Part shown: positions 35,998 through 47,095 of the stretch, piece after piece
Numbering within the stretch: position 1 is the first letter of the stretch
How the letters are laid out: each line of letters opens with the position of its first letter
Source of the DNA: Tsukamurella ocularis
GTDB taxonomy: Bacteria; Actinomycetota; Actinomycetes; Mycobacteriales; Mycobacteriaceae
Reading direction: 5' to 3'
DNA length: 64,000 bases
Assembly: GCF_024807615.1 (NCBI RefSeq)
Contig: NZ_JANUCJ010000002.1
Coordinates: 1 to 64,000 of the forward strand
Program-made: the position numbers and the translations under genes
The notes under the pieces: model-generated
What the model was told of the DNA's origin: nothing
Database searches by the model: none
The model's input: the letters and a program-made list of their open reading frames with translations, nothing else

Positions 35998-38304
35998 GTG
36001 GGCAGGTTCAGCAACAAGATGTGGAAGGTGCTCGGCGCGCAGAGCACACGGAACCAGACCCGGTCCGTCGCGCTGATCGAGCAGTCCGCCGCATTCGACG
36101 AGTGGGCGCAGGGACTCTCCGACGACGAGTTCCCCGACGCCGCGCTGGCGCTGGACGTCTACGCCGCCAAGTCGGACGATCGCGCGAAGTTCATCGCGAT
36201 CGCCCGCGAGGGCGCCGACCGCGCGCTCGGGCTGCGGCCCTTCGACGTCCAGCTGCAGGGCGCCGACCGGCTTCTCGAGGGCGACGTCATCGAGATGGCC
36301 ACCGGCGAGGGCAAGACCCTCGCCGGGGCCGTCGCCGCCGCGGGCATGGCGCTCGCCGGCCGTTCCGTGCACGTGATCTCGCCGAACGACTACCTCGCCC
36401 GGCGCGACGCGGAGTGGATGACGCCCTTCTTCGACCTGCTCGACGTCACTGTCGGCTACGTCGCCGAGTCGTCCACCCGCGAGGAGCGGCGTGAGGCCTA
36501 CGCCAAGGACGTCGTCTACGGCTCGGTCAACGAGATCGGCTTCGACGTGCTCCGCGACCAACTCGCCACCCGCGCCGAGGACCTGCTGTCCCCGAAGCCG
36601 GACGTGGCGATCGTCGACGAGGCCGACTCGGTGCTGGTCGACGAGGCCCTGATACCGCTGGTGCTGGCAGGTTCCGTCAAGGGCGACGTGCCGCAGGCGG
36701 CGATCATGGAGGTCGTGGCCCGGCTGCGTGAAGGCAAGCACTTCGAGATCGATTCCGACGGCAAGTCCGCCTTCCTCACCGACGACGGCGCGAAGCTGGT
36801 CGAGGAGGAGCTCGGCGGCATCGACCTGTACTCCGACGCGCACGTCGCGTCGACACTGCCGCAGGTCAACATCGCGCTACACGCCTACTCGCTCGTCGAG
36901 CGCGACGTGCACTACATCGTGCGCGACGGCCAGGTGAAGCTCATCAACTCCTCCCGCGGCCGCGTCGCCGAGCTGCAGCGCTGGCCCGACGGCCTGCAGG
37001 CGGCGGTCGAGGCCAAGGAGGGCCTGTCGCAGACCGACTCCGGCGAGGTGATCGACACGATCACGGTGCAGGCGCTGCTGCAGCGCTACGCCCTGGTGTG
37101 CGGCATGACCGGCACCGCGATCGCGGCCGGCGAGCAGCTGCGCCAGTTCTACGACCTGGGCGTCTCGCAGATCCCGCCGAACACCCCGACCGTCCGCGTC
37201 GACCAGCCCATGCGGGTCTACGACAACAAGGGCAACAAGGTCGCGGGCATCGTCGACTACGTGCGCGAGGTGCACGAGACCGGCCAGCCGGTGCTCATCG
37301 GCACGCACGACGTGGCCGAGTCCGAAGAACTCGCGCACATGCTCAAGATCTCGGGCGTGATCGCGACGGTGCTCAACGCCAAGAACGACGCCGACGAGGC
37401 GCGAATCATCGCCGATGCCGGCACCAAGGGGGCGGTCACCGTCTCGACGCAGATGGCGGGTCGCGGCACCGACATCAAGCTCGGCGGCCATGACGCCGGC
37501 GACGAGAGCCCGGAGCACGACGAGGTGGCCGAGCTCGGCGGCCTCGCCGTCGTGGGCACCGGCCTGCACGACACCGAGCGCCTGGACCAGCAGCTGCGCG
37601 GCCGCGCCGGCCGTCAGGGCGATCCCGGCACGTCGGTGATCTTCGCGTCCGTCGAGGACCCGATCGTGGAGCGGCACCTGCCGCGCGGGCGCCCGCCGGG
37701 CGGCGCGGACCCCGAGACCGGCGAGTTCCCGGGAACCAAGGCCGCCGACCTCCTCGACTCGGCGCAACGCGTCGCCGAGGGCGGGATGCTCGAGACCCAC
37801 GCCAACACCTGGCGCTACAACCAGCTCGTCAACCAGCAGCGCGACCTCGTGATGGCGCGGCGGCACACGCTGCTCACCAGCGATCGGCCGCTGACGGATT
37901 TCGCCGAGCTGGAGCCGGAGCGGCTCGCCGAGCTGCGCGAGACGGGGATCTCCGACGAGGTGCTCGAGCAGGCGGCCCGCGAGGCCTTCCTCTACCACCT
38001 CGACCGCACCTGGGCCGAGCACCTCGCCTTCGTCTCCGAGGTGCAGACCACGATCCACCTGCGCGCGTTGGGCCGCCAGTCGCCGCTCGACGAGTTCCAC
38101 CGCCTCGTGATCGAGGAGTTCCGCAAGCTCCCGGACGAGGCTGTGGGCCGCGCCCGGGAGACGCTGCGGGAGGCCGAGATCACCGACGACGGCATCGACC
38201 TCGACGGTGCCGACCTCGGTCGCAACACCCTGACCTGGACCTACATGGTCCACGACAATCCGTTCGCCACCAAGGGTATGGCGAACATGTTCGGGATGAT
38301 CTGA
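35998..38304 (+). CDS. secA2: Accessory preprotein translocase ATPase SecA2
   Basis: SecA2 drives export of a subset of proteins in mycobacteria alongside SecA1. The ATP site has GEGKT (103–107) and DEAD-type VDEAD (206–210). The second helicase lobe has [15 protein letters not shown] and [12 protein letters not shown]. The 768-residue length, the absence of the SecA1 zinc-binding C-tail and the following pgsA2 gene identify the accessory paralogue (Rv1821). The GTG start is preceded by GGAGG. An AT-richer gap of 69 bases before it may hold the promoter. Confidence 0.94.
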   Translation: MGRFSNKMWKVLGAQSTRNQTRSVALIEQSAAFDEWAQGLSDDEFPDAALALDVYAAKSDDRAKFIAIAREGADRALGLRPFDVQLQGADRLLEGDVIEMATGEGKTLAGAVAAAGMALAGRSVHVISPNDYLARRDAEWMTPFFDLLDVTVGYVAESSTREERREAYAKDVVYGSVNEIGFDVLRDQLATRAEDLLSPKPDVAIVDEADSVLVDEALIPLVLAGSVKGDVPQAAIMEVVARLREGKHFEIDSDGKSAFLTDDGAKLVEEELGGIDLYSDAHVASTLPQVNIALHAYSLVERDVHYIVRDGQVKLINSSRGRVAELQRWPDGLQAAVEAKEGLSQTDSGEVIDTITVQALLQRYALVCGMTGTAIAAGEQLRQFYDLGVSQIPPNTPTVRVDQPMRVYDNKGNKVAGIVDYVREVHETGQPVLIGTHDVAESEELAHMLKISGVIATVLNAKNDADEARIIADAGTKGAVTVSTQMAGRGTDIKLGGHDAGDESPEHDEVAELGGLAVVGTGLHDTERLDQQLRGRAGRQGDPGTSVIFASVEDPIVERHLPRGRPPGGADPETGEFPGTKAADLLDSAQRVAEGGMLETHANTWRYNQLVNQQRDLVMARRHTLLTSDRPLTDFAELEPERLAELRETGISDEVLEQAAREAFLYHLDRTWAEHLAFVSEVQTTIHLRALGRQSPLDEFHRLVIEEFRKLPDEAVGRARETLREAEITDDGIDLDGADLGRNTLTWTYMVHDNPFATKGMANMFGMI

Positions 38305-38311
38305 GCCGGTC

Positions 38312-38938
38312 GTGAGCGAACCCGGGCGGTCCGCAGCCGGGGCCGACGGCGCACCGTCGGCCCCGGGGAAGCCGCCGAGCCCGCTGAACGTGCCCAACGC
38401 TCTGAGTGCGCTCCGGCTGCTCGGCGTGCCGCTGTTCCTGTGGCTGGTGCTGGTGGAGCACGCCGACGTGTGGGCGCTGGCGGTGCTGATGGTCTCGGGA
38501 TTCACCGATTGGCTCGACGGCAAGCTCGCGCGGTTGCTGAACCAGCAAACGCGACTGGGGGAGTTGCTCGATCCTGCCGCGGACAGGCTCTACATGATCG
38601 CAGTTCCGATCGCCTTCGGCATCCGCGGGATCCTGCCGTGGTGGGTGATAGGGCTGCTGATCGGCCGCGAGGTGGTACTCGCCGGGACGGTGCCCTTCCT
38701 GCGGAGCCGCGGCATCACCGCTCTACCGACGCTGTACCTCGGCAAGGCCGCGACCTTCGCGCTGATGTACGCGCTGCCGATGCTGCTGGCCGGCACCTTC
38801 GACAACATGCTCGGCGCGATCATGCACCCGCTGGGCTGGGCGTTCCTCATCTGGGGCTTGGGGATGTACTGGTGGACCCTGGTGCTCTACTGGTGGCAGA
38901 CGGTGCTCGTGGTGCGTGACCTGCCCCGGGTGGGGTAA
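38312..38938 (+). CDS. pgsA2: CDP-alcohol phosphatidyltransferase PgsA2-like
   Basis: Membrane enzyme of phospholipid synthesis that swaps CMP for an alcohol, probably glycerol-phosphate- or cardiolipin-related (Rv1822 neighbourhood). The signature D-x2-DG-x2-AR-x8-G-x3-D-x3-D is complete: it begins at DWLDGKLARLL and ends at GELLDPAADRLYM. Four to six membrane helices follow. A disordered tail of about 25 residues precedes the first helix. It begins seven bases after secA2, and the two are probably co-transcribed. Confidence 0.9.
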   Translation: MSEPGRSAAGADGAPSAPGKPPSPLNVPNALSALRLLGVPLFLWLVLVEHADVWALAVLMVSGFTDWLDGKLARLLNQQTRLGELLDPAADRLYMIAVPIAFGIRGILPWWVIGLLIGREVVLAGTVPFLRSRGITALPTLYLGKAATFALMYALPMLLAGTFDNMLGAIMHPLGWAFLIWGLGMYWWTLVLYWWQTVLVVRDLPRVG

Positions 38939-38950
38939 CCGGGGGCTGTG

Positions 38951-38980
38951 TTGCTCAATCATCGTGTCGCCCACTAAGTT
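38951..38980 (+). promoter_or_regulatory. Candidate promoter of gcvH
   Basis: TTGCTC (38951–38956) and TAAGTT (38975–38980) are spaced by 18 bases in the 89-base gap after pgsA2. They fit -35 and -10 boxes with a leader of roughly 40 bases to the gcvH start. Confidence 0.4.
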
Positions 38981-39027
38981 GTAACCCGCTGCGCGGCCCC
39001 GCTCAGCCCTCGCGAAAGGACATCACG

Positions 39028-39432
39028 TTGAGTGCCAGCTTCCCCGGAGAACTGCTGTACACCCCCGATCACGAGTGGCTGCTGAAGAAGAGCGAGACCG
39101 TGGTGCGGATCGGGATCACCGATTTCGCGCAGGATCAGTTGGGTGACGTGGTCTTCGTGCAGCTGCCCGAGGACGACGCCGAGGTGGCCTCCGGCGATTC
39201 GTTCGCCGAGGTGGAGTCCACCAAGAGCGTCTCCGACATCTACGCACCGCTGTCGGGCACCGTCGTCGCGATCAACGGCGAGCTGGACTCGAGCCCCGAC
39301 CTGATCAACTCGGATCCCTATGGCGAGGGCTGGATCGTGGAGATCGAGGCCGCGTCTCCCGAGGACCTGGAGACCGCCCTGGGGGAGCTGCTCGACGCGG
39401 ATGCGTACAAGGCGCTGACCGCCGAGGCGTGA
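39028..39432 (+). CDS. gcvH: Glycine cleavage system H protein
   Basis: GcvH carries the lipoyl arm that shuttles the aminomethyl group from P to T protein. The lipoylated Lys is K66 in VESTKSVSDIYAP, and the C-terminal SDPYGEGWIVEIE is typical. The TTG start gives a standard N-terminus and follows AAAGGA. In M. tuberculosis three genes (Rv1823–Rv1825) separate pgsA2 from gcvH; here they are absent. Its partner gcvP lies 3 kb downstream, and gcvT is not in the window. Confidence 0.95.
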   Translation: MSASFPGELLYTPDHEWLLKKSETVVRIGITDFAQDQLGDVVFVQLPEDDAEVASGDSFAEVESTKSVSDIYAPLSGTVVAINGELDSSPDLINSDPYGEGWIVEIEAASPEDLETALGELLDADAYKALTAEA

Positions 39433-39569
39433 TCGCCTTTCCTTAGAACGGCTTTAGAGCCGACGAATCCGGCCGCCTCCGAGGCGCCGGGCGCGGTACC
39501 GTGGACCCGTACGTCCATCAGGTGTCGTGAACTACAGACCTGTGCAGTAATCACTGACGAAGGAGCGAT

Positions 39570-40010
39570 GTGAGCGAGAACGACAAGGGCAACGAATCGG
39601 CCCCCGTTGAGACCACTTCGGTGTTCCGCGCCGACATCATCCGCGAGATGGACGCCACCGGCGGATCCGAGAGCGATGCGCCCGTCCAGGGCCTCGACAA
39701 CCTCCCGGCCGGCGCGGCTCTGCTCGTGGTGAAGCGCGGCCCGAATGCGGGTTCCCGCTTCCTGCTGGATCAGGAGACCACCTCCGCGGGTCGTCATCCC
39801 GACAGCGACATCTTCCTCGACGACGTGACCGTGTCGCGTCGCCACGCGGAGTTCCGCTCCGTCGAGGGCGGCTTCACCGTCGTCGACGTGGGCAGTCTCA
39901 ACGGCACGTACGTCAACCGCGAGCCGGTCGACGCGTCGCCGCTGGCCCACGGCGACGAGGTCCAGATCGGCAAGTTCCGCCTGGTCTTCTTCGTCCCGGC
40001 GGCCGGCTGA
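39570..40010 (+). CDS. garA: FHA-domain regulator GarA/OdhI
   Basis: GarA inhibits 2-oxoglutarate dehydrogenase and glutamate dehydrogenase and activates glutamate synthase when unphosphorylated. PknB or PknG phosphorylate its N-terminal Thr pair. The pair is T15–T16 in the ETTSVFRAD motif, and the FHA domain has the SAGRHPDSDIFLDDVTVSRRH core. The GTG start has AAGGAG four to five bases upstream. The 137-base gap before it probably holds the promoter. Confidence 0.95.
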   Translation: MSENDKGNESAPVETTSVFRADIIREMDATGGSESDAPVQGLDNLPAGAALLVVKRGPNAGSRFLLDQETTSAGRHPDSDIFLDDVTVSRRHAEFRSVEGGFTVVDVGSLNGTYVNREPVDASPLAHGDEVQIGKFRLVFFVPAAG

Positions 40011-40015
40011 CACCT

Positions 40016-40750
40016 GTGACGGCCCCACGCCAGGAATCGGCGGCCCCGAGCGCGATGTCGATCGGGGCCGTCCTCGAACGTCTTCGTGACGAGTTCCCGG
40101 ACGTGACCATCTCCAAGATCCGATTCCTCGAGTCGGAGGGGCTGGTCACGCCCGACCGGTCCCCGTCGGGATATCGGCGGTTCTCGCCGAAGGATTGTGA
40201 GCGGCTCAAGTACGTGCTCACCGCGCAACGCGACTACTACCTGCCGCTGAAGATCATCAAGGAGCAGCTGGACGCGCACGATCGGGGTGAGGCCGTCGAG
40301 GGCCCCGCTCCGCGTGCGCCCCGCGTGCTCGCGGCGGTGTCGTCGAAGACGGCGCCCGCCACCGACTTCTCGGCGCGCCGGCAGACCAGGATCAGTCGCG
40401 CCGACCTTCTCGCCCGGTCCGGAGCCGACGAGGCCTTCCTGCGGGAGTTGGAGCGCTCGGCGTTGCTCACCTCTGGCAAGGCCGGCTTCTTCGACGAGGA
40501 CGCGGTCGCGCTGGTGCAGGCGGCCAAGGCCCTCGCCGAGTACGGCCTCGAGGCGCGGCATCTGCGCGCCTTCAAGACCTCGGCCGACCGCGAGGCCGGC
40601 CTCATCGCCCAGATCGCCAATCCCATCGCCCGTGGCGGCGACGCGGGTGCCGCCGAGCGCGCGGCCGAGCTGGTGCGCGAACTGGCCGCCCTGTCGGTCA
40701 CCTTCCACACACAGCTGGTCAAGGCCGCCGTGAAGGATGCGGTGCGCTGA
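40016..40750 (+). CDS. ftsR: MerR-family regulator FtsR (Rv1828-like)
   Basis: The N-terminal MerR helix-turn-helix (SIGAVLERLRDEFPDVTISKIRFLESEGLVTP, then PSGYRRFSPKDCERLKYVL) is followed by a coiled coil and an alpha-helical C-terminal domain. The C. glutamicum orthologue FtsR activates ftsZ. It starts five bases after garA, in the garA–ftsR order conserved across the Mycobacteriales. Confidence 0.9.
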   Translation: MTAPRQESAAPSAMSIGAVLERLRDEFPDVTISKIRFLESEGLVTPDRSPSGYRRFSPKDCERLKYVLTAQRDYYLPLKIIKEQLDAHDRGEAVEGPAPRAPRVLAAVSSKTAPATDFSARRQTRISRADLLARSGADEAFLRELERSALLTSGKAGFFDEDAVALVQAAKALAEYGLEARHLRAFKTSADREAGLIAQIANPIARGGDAGAAERAAELVRELAALSVTFHTQLVKAAVKDAVR

Positions 40751-40821
40751 CGCCGTCCCGCGAGCGTCTCGCTGGACTCCCCGAACCGGGCGTCGGCGCT
40801 GGATCCCGCCTGCCGCGCCGG

Positions 40822-40827
40822 TAAGCT
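40822..40827 (+). promoter_or_regulatory. -10 element, probable leaderless start
   Basis: TAAGCT ends six bases before the ATG of the bifunctional-nuclease gene, with only GGAACC between. Confidence 0.45.
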
Positions 40828-40833
40828 GGAACC

Positions 40834-41352
40834 ATGATCGAGATGACCGTCGCGGGCATCCGGATGGACCCGCCGCAGAACGATCCCGTCCTGCTCCTGC
40901 GGGAGGTCTCCGGCCTCCGGTACCTGCCCATCTGGATCGGCCAGGGCGAGGCGACCGCGATCGCGATCAAGCTGCAGGGCGTCGAGCCGCGCCGCCCACT
41001 CACGCACGACCTCATCGTCGACCTGCTCGAGACCCTGGGACGCTCGGTTACCGAGGTGCGCATCACGGGGCTCCAGGAGGGCACGTACTTCGCGGACCTC
41101 GTGCTCGACGGTGACCAGACCGTCTCGGCCCGGCCATCGGACTCCATTGCCATGGCCGTGCGGCTCGAGGTCCCGATCTTCGCGGAGGAGGAGGTACTCG
41201 CCGAGGCGGGCCTCCTGCTGCCCGACGAGGAGGTCGCCACGGAGGCAAGCGAATCCGGCGAGGAGCCGCCCGCCGACGAGGAGGTCGAGGCGTTCAAGGA
41301 ATTCCTCGATTCGATCTCCGCGGACGACTTCAAGGCGCCGGGCGACTCTTGA
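40834..41352 (+). CDS. Bifunctional nuclease family protein (Rv1829-like)
   Basis: A 172-residue BFN (DUF151) protein. The core LPIWIGQGEATAIAIKLQGVEPRRPLTHDLI and the RPSDSIAMAVRLEVPIF segment are the conserved blocks. Relatives are described as DNase/RNase enzymes, though the mycobacterial member's role is unclear. An acidic tail of about 40 residues follows the domain. It is placed between two MerR-type regulator genes as in M. tuberculosis. Confidence 0.88.
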   Translation: MIEMTVAGIRMDPPQNDPVLLLREVSGLRYLPIWIGQGEATAIAIKLQGVEPRRPLTHDLIVDLLETLGRSVTEVRITGLQEGTYFADLVLDGDQTVSARPSDSIAMAVRLEVPIFAEEEVLAEAGLLLPDEEVATEASESGEEPPADEEVEAFKEFLDSISADDFKAPGDS

Positions 41353-41398
41353 CACCGGTGCGGATCCGGGGTCGCCGCGAGGTCACGATTCGATCTCG

Positions 41399-41420
41399 AC
41401 CTCAACTTCAACTTGAGGGT
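41399..41420. promoter_or_regulatory. SoxR-box-like palindrome, candidate MerR-family operator
   Basis: ACCTCAA (41399–41405) and TTGAGGGT (41413–41420) form an inverted repeat with a 7-base centre, CTTCAAC. The arms are those of the enterobacterial SoxR site (CCTCAAG...CTTGAGG), with one extra base in the middle. It lies upstream of a MerR-family gene, so autoregulation by that protein or by FtsR is likely. Confidence 0.55.
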
Positions 41421-41567
41421 GTCGGTGTGTCGCGTTGATTCGTCGCCCTGCGGGCCCTAGCGTTCACGCCGAACACCGCGGAATGGCACCGAGGGAATTA
41501 CACCGACGGCCTCCACGCGGGAGGCGTACTCTCAGGAGTGCGCACGGACCTCATGAGGGAGACGGCA

Positions 41568-42182
41568 GTGACCGATCAGGACGGCACCGGGCAGAACATG
41601 CCGCAGGCGGATAACGCCGTGGGCACCCAGGGCTCGCTCGACGACATCGCCCCGGGCCTGTTCCCGAACGACACCATCCCGGACGAGTTGCTCGGCTACC
41701 GCGGCCCCAGCGCCTGCCAGATCGCCGGCATCACCTACCGCCAGCTCGACTACTGGGCCCGCACCTCGCTCGTGGTGCCCTCCATCCGCAGCGCGGGCGG
41801 CTCGGGCACCCAGCGCCTGTATTCCTTCAAGGACGTGCTCGTCCTGAAGATCGTCAAGCGCCTGCTCGACACGGGCATCTCACTGCAGAACATCCGCGTC
41901 GCCGTCGATCACCTCCGCCAGCGCGGTGTCGAGGACCTGGCCCGCATCACCCTCTTCTCCGACGGCACCACCGTCTACGAGTGCACCAGCGCCGAGGAGG
42001 TCGTCGACCTCCTGCAGCACGGTCAGGGTGTCTTCGGCATCGCCGTCTCCGGCGCGATGCGCGAGCTCACCGGCACCATCGCCGACTTCCCCGGTGAGCG
42101 CGCCGATGGCGTGGCCGCCGAGGCCGCCCCCGAGGACGAGCTGGCCTCGCGCCGTCGCAACCGCGCCCGCGCCACCGGATAG
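41568..42182 (+). CDS. MerR-family cell-division regulator, McdR-like (Rv1830)
   Basis: A MerR helix-turn-helix (YRGPSACQIAGITYRQLDYWARTSLVVPS, then GTQRLYSFKDVLVLKIVKRLL) is followed by a 100-residue effector or dimerisation part. The Rv1830 orthologue (McdR) influences mycobacterial cell division. The frame opens at 41538, but AGGGAG at 41553–41558 sits nine bases before the GTG at 41568, which was therefore chosen. It stands between the nuclease gene and gcvP, as in M. tuberculosis. Confidence 0.87.
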   Translation: MTDQDGTGQNMPQADNAVGTQGSLDDIAPGLFPNDTIPDELLGYRGPSACQIAGITYRQLDYWARTSLVVPSIRSAGGSGTQRLYSFKDVLVLKIVKRLLDTGISLQNIRVAVDHLRQRGVEDLARITLFSDGTTVYECTSAEEVVDLLQHGQGVFGIAVSGAMRELTGTIADFPGERADGVAAEAAPEDELASRRRNRARATG

Positions 42183-42236
42183 ATCGCATCCCGCGCACCG
42201 GGCGGGTCACCGTACGGGCGTCCTGCTGAAATGCGT

Positions 42237-42242
42237 TAGAAT
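42237..42242 (+). promoter_or_regulatory. -10 element of the gcvP transcript
   Basis: TAGAAT lies about 20 bases before the glycine riboswitch and 180 bases before gcvP. It is a close match to the -10 consensus in the right place to start the riboswitch RNA. Confidence 0.5.
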
Positions 42243-42260
42243 CTTCGTGCGTCGCAACAC

Positions 42261-42376
42261 CGCGTGGGAGAGCCCAGCGGGCACCGTCGAGCACGGGCCC
42301 ACGGGCGCCGAAGGAGCAACACCTCTCCGTCAATCTCTCAGGCACCAGGACCACGTGGGTTGGGCGCCTCTGGAGC
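42261..42376 (+). ncRNA. Glycine riboswitch upstream of gcvP
   Basis: The conserved glycine-aptamer strings occur in order: GTGGGAGAGC (42264–42273), GCGCCGAAGGAGCAA (42305–42319), AATCTCTCAGGCA (42332–42344), AGGACC and GCCTCTGGAGC (42366–42376). Only one full aptamer is visible, and the rest of the leader (42377–42419) is too short for a second. Glycine binding should raise GcvP expression, probably by freeing the GGAGG ribosome site at 42409–42413. Confidence 0.9.
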
Positions 42377-42419
42377 CGCCGGCGACTGAGGGAGAGGGCA
42401 CCCGGCCCGGAGGTCCCCA

Positions 42420-45251
<2,832 letters not shown>

Positions 45252-45263
45252 TCCCGAAGCCGA

Positions 45264-45297
45264 CCGTGCCCACCCCCGCTCGCGGGGGTGGGCACGG
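45264..45297. terminator. Strong bidirectional hairpin after gcvP
   Basis: CCGTGCCCACCCCCGC (45264–45279) is perfectly complementary to GCGGGGGTGGGCACGG (45282–45297). It lies between the convergent gcvP and the antitoxin-like gene and can end transcription from both sides. Confidence 0.75.
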
Positions 45298-45315
45298 CTG
45301 TTCGTGGGGTCGGTG

Positions 45316-45543
45316 TCAGCCCTGGGGGTTCGGGGGCGGGGTGTCGGGGGTCGGAGCCGCGCCGCCGGCAGGCGGCGTCGTGCCGCCGCCGGTCACGTCC
45401 TTGACCTTGTTCACCGCCTGGTCGATCGTGTCCTCGTGCCCGGCGAACTTGCCCTTCGCCGCACTGCCCGCCTTGTCGATCACCTTGTTGACCTGGTCGG
45501 GGTTCTTGCCGAGCAGTTCCTTGATCTTGTCGAGAAGCGCCAT
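45316..45543 (-). CDS. MT0933-like antitoxin family protein
   Basis: A 75-residue protein. The helical part MALLDKIKELLGKNPDQVNKV, the AKGKFAGHEDTIDQAVNKVKD segment and the Pro/Thr-rich tail are those of the MT0933-like (Rv0909-type) family, named as antitoxins in type II systems. No toxin gene with a typical start-stop overlap is adjacent, so it may act alone or differently. The ATG at 45543 has GGAAGG upstream; the longer frame above it is composition noise. Confidence 0.75.
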   Translation of the reverse strand: MALLDKIKELLGKNPDQVNKVIDKAGSAAKGKFAGHEDTIDQAVNKVKDVTGGGTTPPAGGAAPTPDTPPPNPQG

Positions 45544-45719
45544 GGTGCAACCTTCCGGTGGACTCGTCCGCGGTCGCCGTCGCCGTCTGCTTCGCCGCGA
45601 CATCCCGCGCCTGTGCTCCTCGTTCACCGTAACCGAGATCGGGGGTGCTGCCGAGGTCTCGCTCGTACCGATTCCAGCCGGTGCTGGCCGATTGCGATGA
45701 CACATGCTGTTCAGTTAGG

Positions 45720-45725
45720 TAAATT
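45720..45725 (+). promoter_or_regulatory. -10 element, probable leaderless start
   Basis: TAAATT in an AT-rich patch ends seven bases before the GTG at 45733, where no ribosome-binding site is present. Confidence 0.4.
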
Positions 45726-45732
45726 TGTAATC

Positions 45733-46992
45733 GTGAGCTACTGGATCGCGTTTGTCGCGGGGTGGATGGTCGCGCTCGCGGTGTTGATCCCGGGCGCCGC
45801 CCGGCTGGAGCGGCGGTGTCCGACGGCCCGGACCTGGCCGGATCGGGTCCTCGGGGGCGTGGCAGCGCTCGCAGTGCTCGTCGTCGTCACGCTCATCGCG
45901 AATCAGCTTTGGCCGCATCGGCCGACCTTCGTTCGCGGCGCGCTGTCCGGCACCGTCGTCGGCGCGGTGGCCTTCCTGCCCGACGTCGTCGCGGCGCTCC
46001 GTCATCGCAGGCGTCCGACGCCGGGCCCGCCGCGCCCTGTCGTGGCGGGGCGCCCCACCGTTCTACCTGCCGGGTTTGCGGACGCGGTACACCGTCATTT
46101 CGCGGAGCCGACGGTGCGCGCTCGCTACGTGATCGCCGCGTACCGTCGTGGCCTGATCGCGCCCGGCTTCGTGCCCGGCCTCGCCGCGGATCTCGCGCCG
46201 CTCCTGCCCGACGGTGCCGCCTGGGCAGGGCTGGCGCGGTGGCAGGGCGGCGAGGGGCTGGACGACGCCGTCGACCGCGCGGCGAGGGAGATCGGCTACG
46301 CACCCTCGGACCAGGAGGAGTGCGACGAGGTCGTCGAGCGCCTCGTCTACTGGGCCTTGTGCAGCGACGACCCGCGGCTGCGGCGCGACGTTCTCGAGGT
46401 GCTCGGTGAGACCGTCGAGCCGCGGACGACGTTCGAGGACATCGGTTTCCGTGCTGCGCGCGTCAGTGGACTTCGGGAGTTGCTGCGGAGTCGCTTCGAT
46501 TCGACCTATGCGATTCCGCTGAGCGAGGGCGTGCACCGCCGATTCACGGGGCCGACCGGGAGGGCCGTCGACCTGATCAGCGGCTATCGCACCGGTGTGA
46601 TCTCCTCGGCCGATGTGCCGCGGCTCGCGGCTCTGGTCATCGCCGATCTGCCGGGCGCGGGGCAGGCCTGGGCCGAGCTCGCCATGGCGTCCGCTGACGA
46701 GTCGCGCTCGGAGTTGCTCCCGATCCTCGATCGGGCCGCGCAGGAGATCGGGTACGCGCGCACCCCGCAGGAGGTCGAGATCGACGCGCTCGAGGGTGCC
46801 GCGTACCGGGCGGTGGTGAACGGTTCGGAGGTGGAGGAATCCAGACGTCTGCATCGGATCGAGTTCGACTTCGATCACGCCCGAGAGCTCGAGGAACTGC
46901 GCTATGCCTGGTATCTACCGGTAGCGGACGACACCCGGCTCGCGCGCGTGCGCGGCGACCTCGCGGCGTACCTCTCGCGGAGGTACGGCTGA
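45733..46992 (+). CDS. Membrane protein with a duplicated cytoplasmic domain
   Basis: Three membrane helices (about residues 2–22, 38–57 and 66–88) precede a soluble part with two related modules at residues 111–208 and 260–360. Both modules run as LP/IP...VHR.F..PT.RA, then a YR.G.I strand, a DVP..A or FVPGLA helix, and end with DRAA.EIGYA..... No known family was recognised. An in-frame ATG 36 bases upstream exists, but the GTG at 45733 directly opens the first helix and follows a -10 hexamer. Confidence 0.68.
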   Translation: MSYWIAFVAGWMVALAVLIPGAARLERRCPTARTWPDRVLGGVAALAVLVVVTLIANQLWPHRPTFVRGALSGTVVGAVAFLPDVVAALRHRRRPTPGPPRPVVAGRPTVLPAGFADAVHRHFAEPTVRARYVIAAYRRGLIAPGFVPGLAADLAPLLPDGAAWAGLARWQGGEGLDDAVDRAAREIGYAPSDQEECDEVVERLVYWALCSDDPRLRRDVLEVLGETVEPRTTFEDIGFRAARVSGLRELLRSRFDSTYAIPLSEGVHRRFTGPTGRAVDLISGYRTGVISSADVPRLAALVIADLPGAGQAWAELAMASADESRSELLPILDRAAQEIGYARTPQEVEIDALEGAAYRAVVNGSEVEESRRLHRIEFDFDHARELEELRYAWYLPVADDTRLARVRGDLAAYLSRRYG

Positions 46993-47095
46993 ACGGCGAT
47001 CTGTTCGATCAGTGTTCGAGTAACTGTGGCGTAATCGCTCGGACGGGCCTGGAGGTGATCGCCGCCGTTAGGAGGGACGCGGGCCCCACCGAGGT

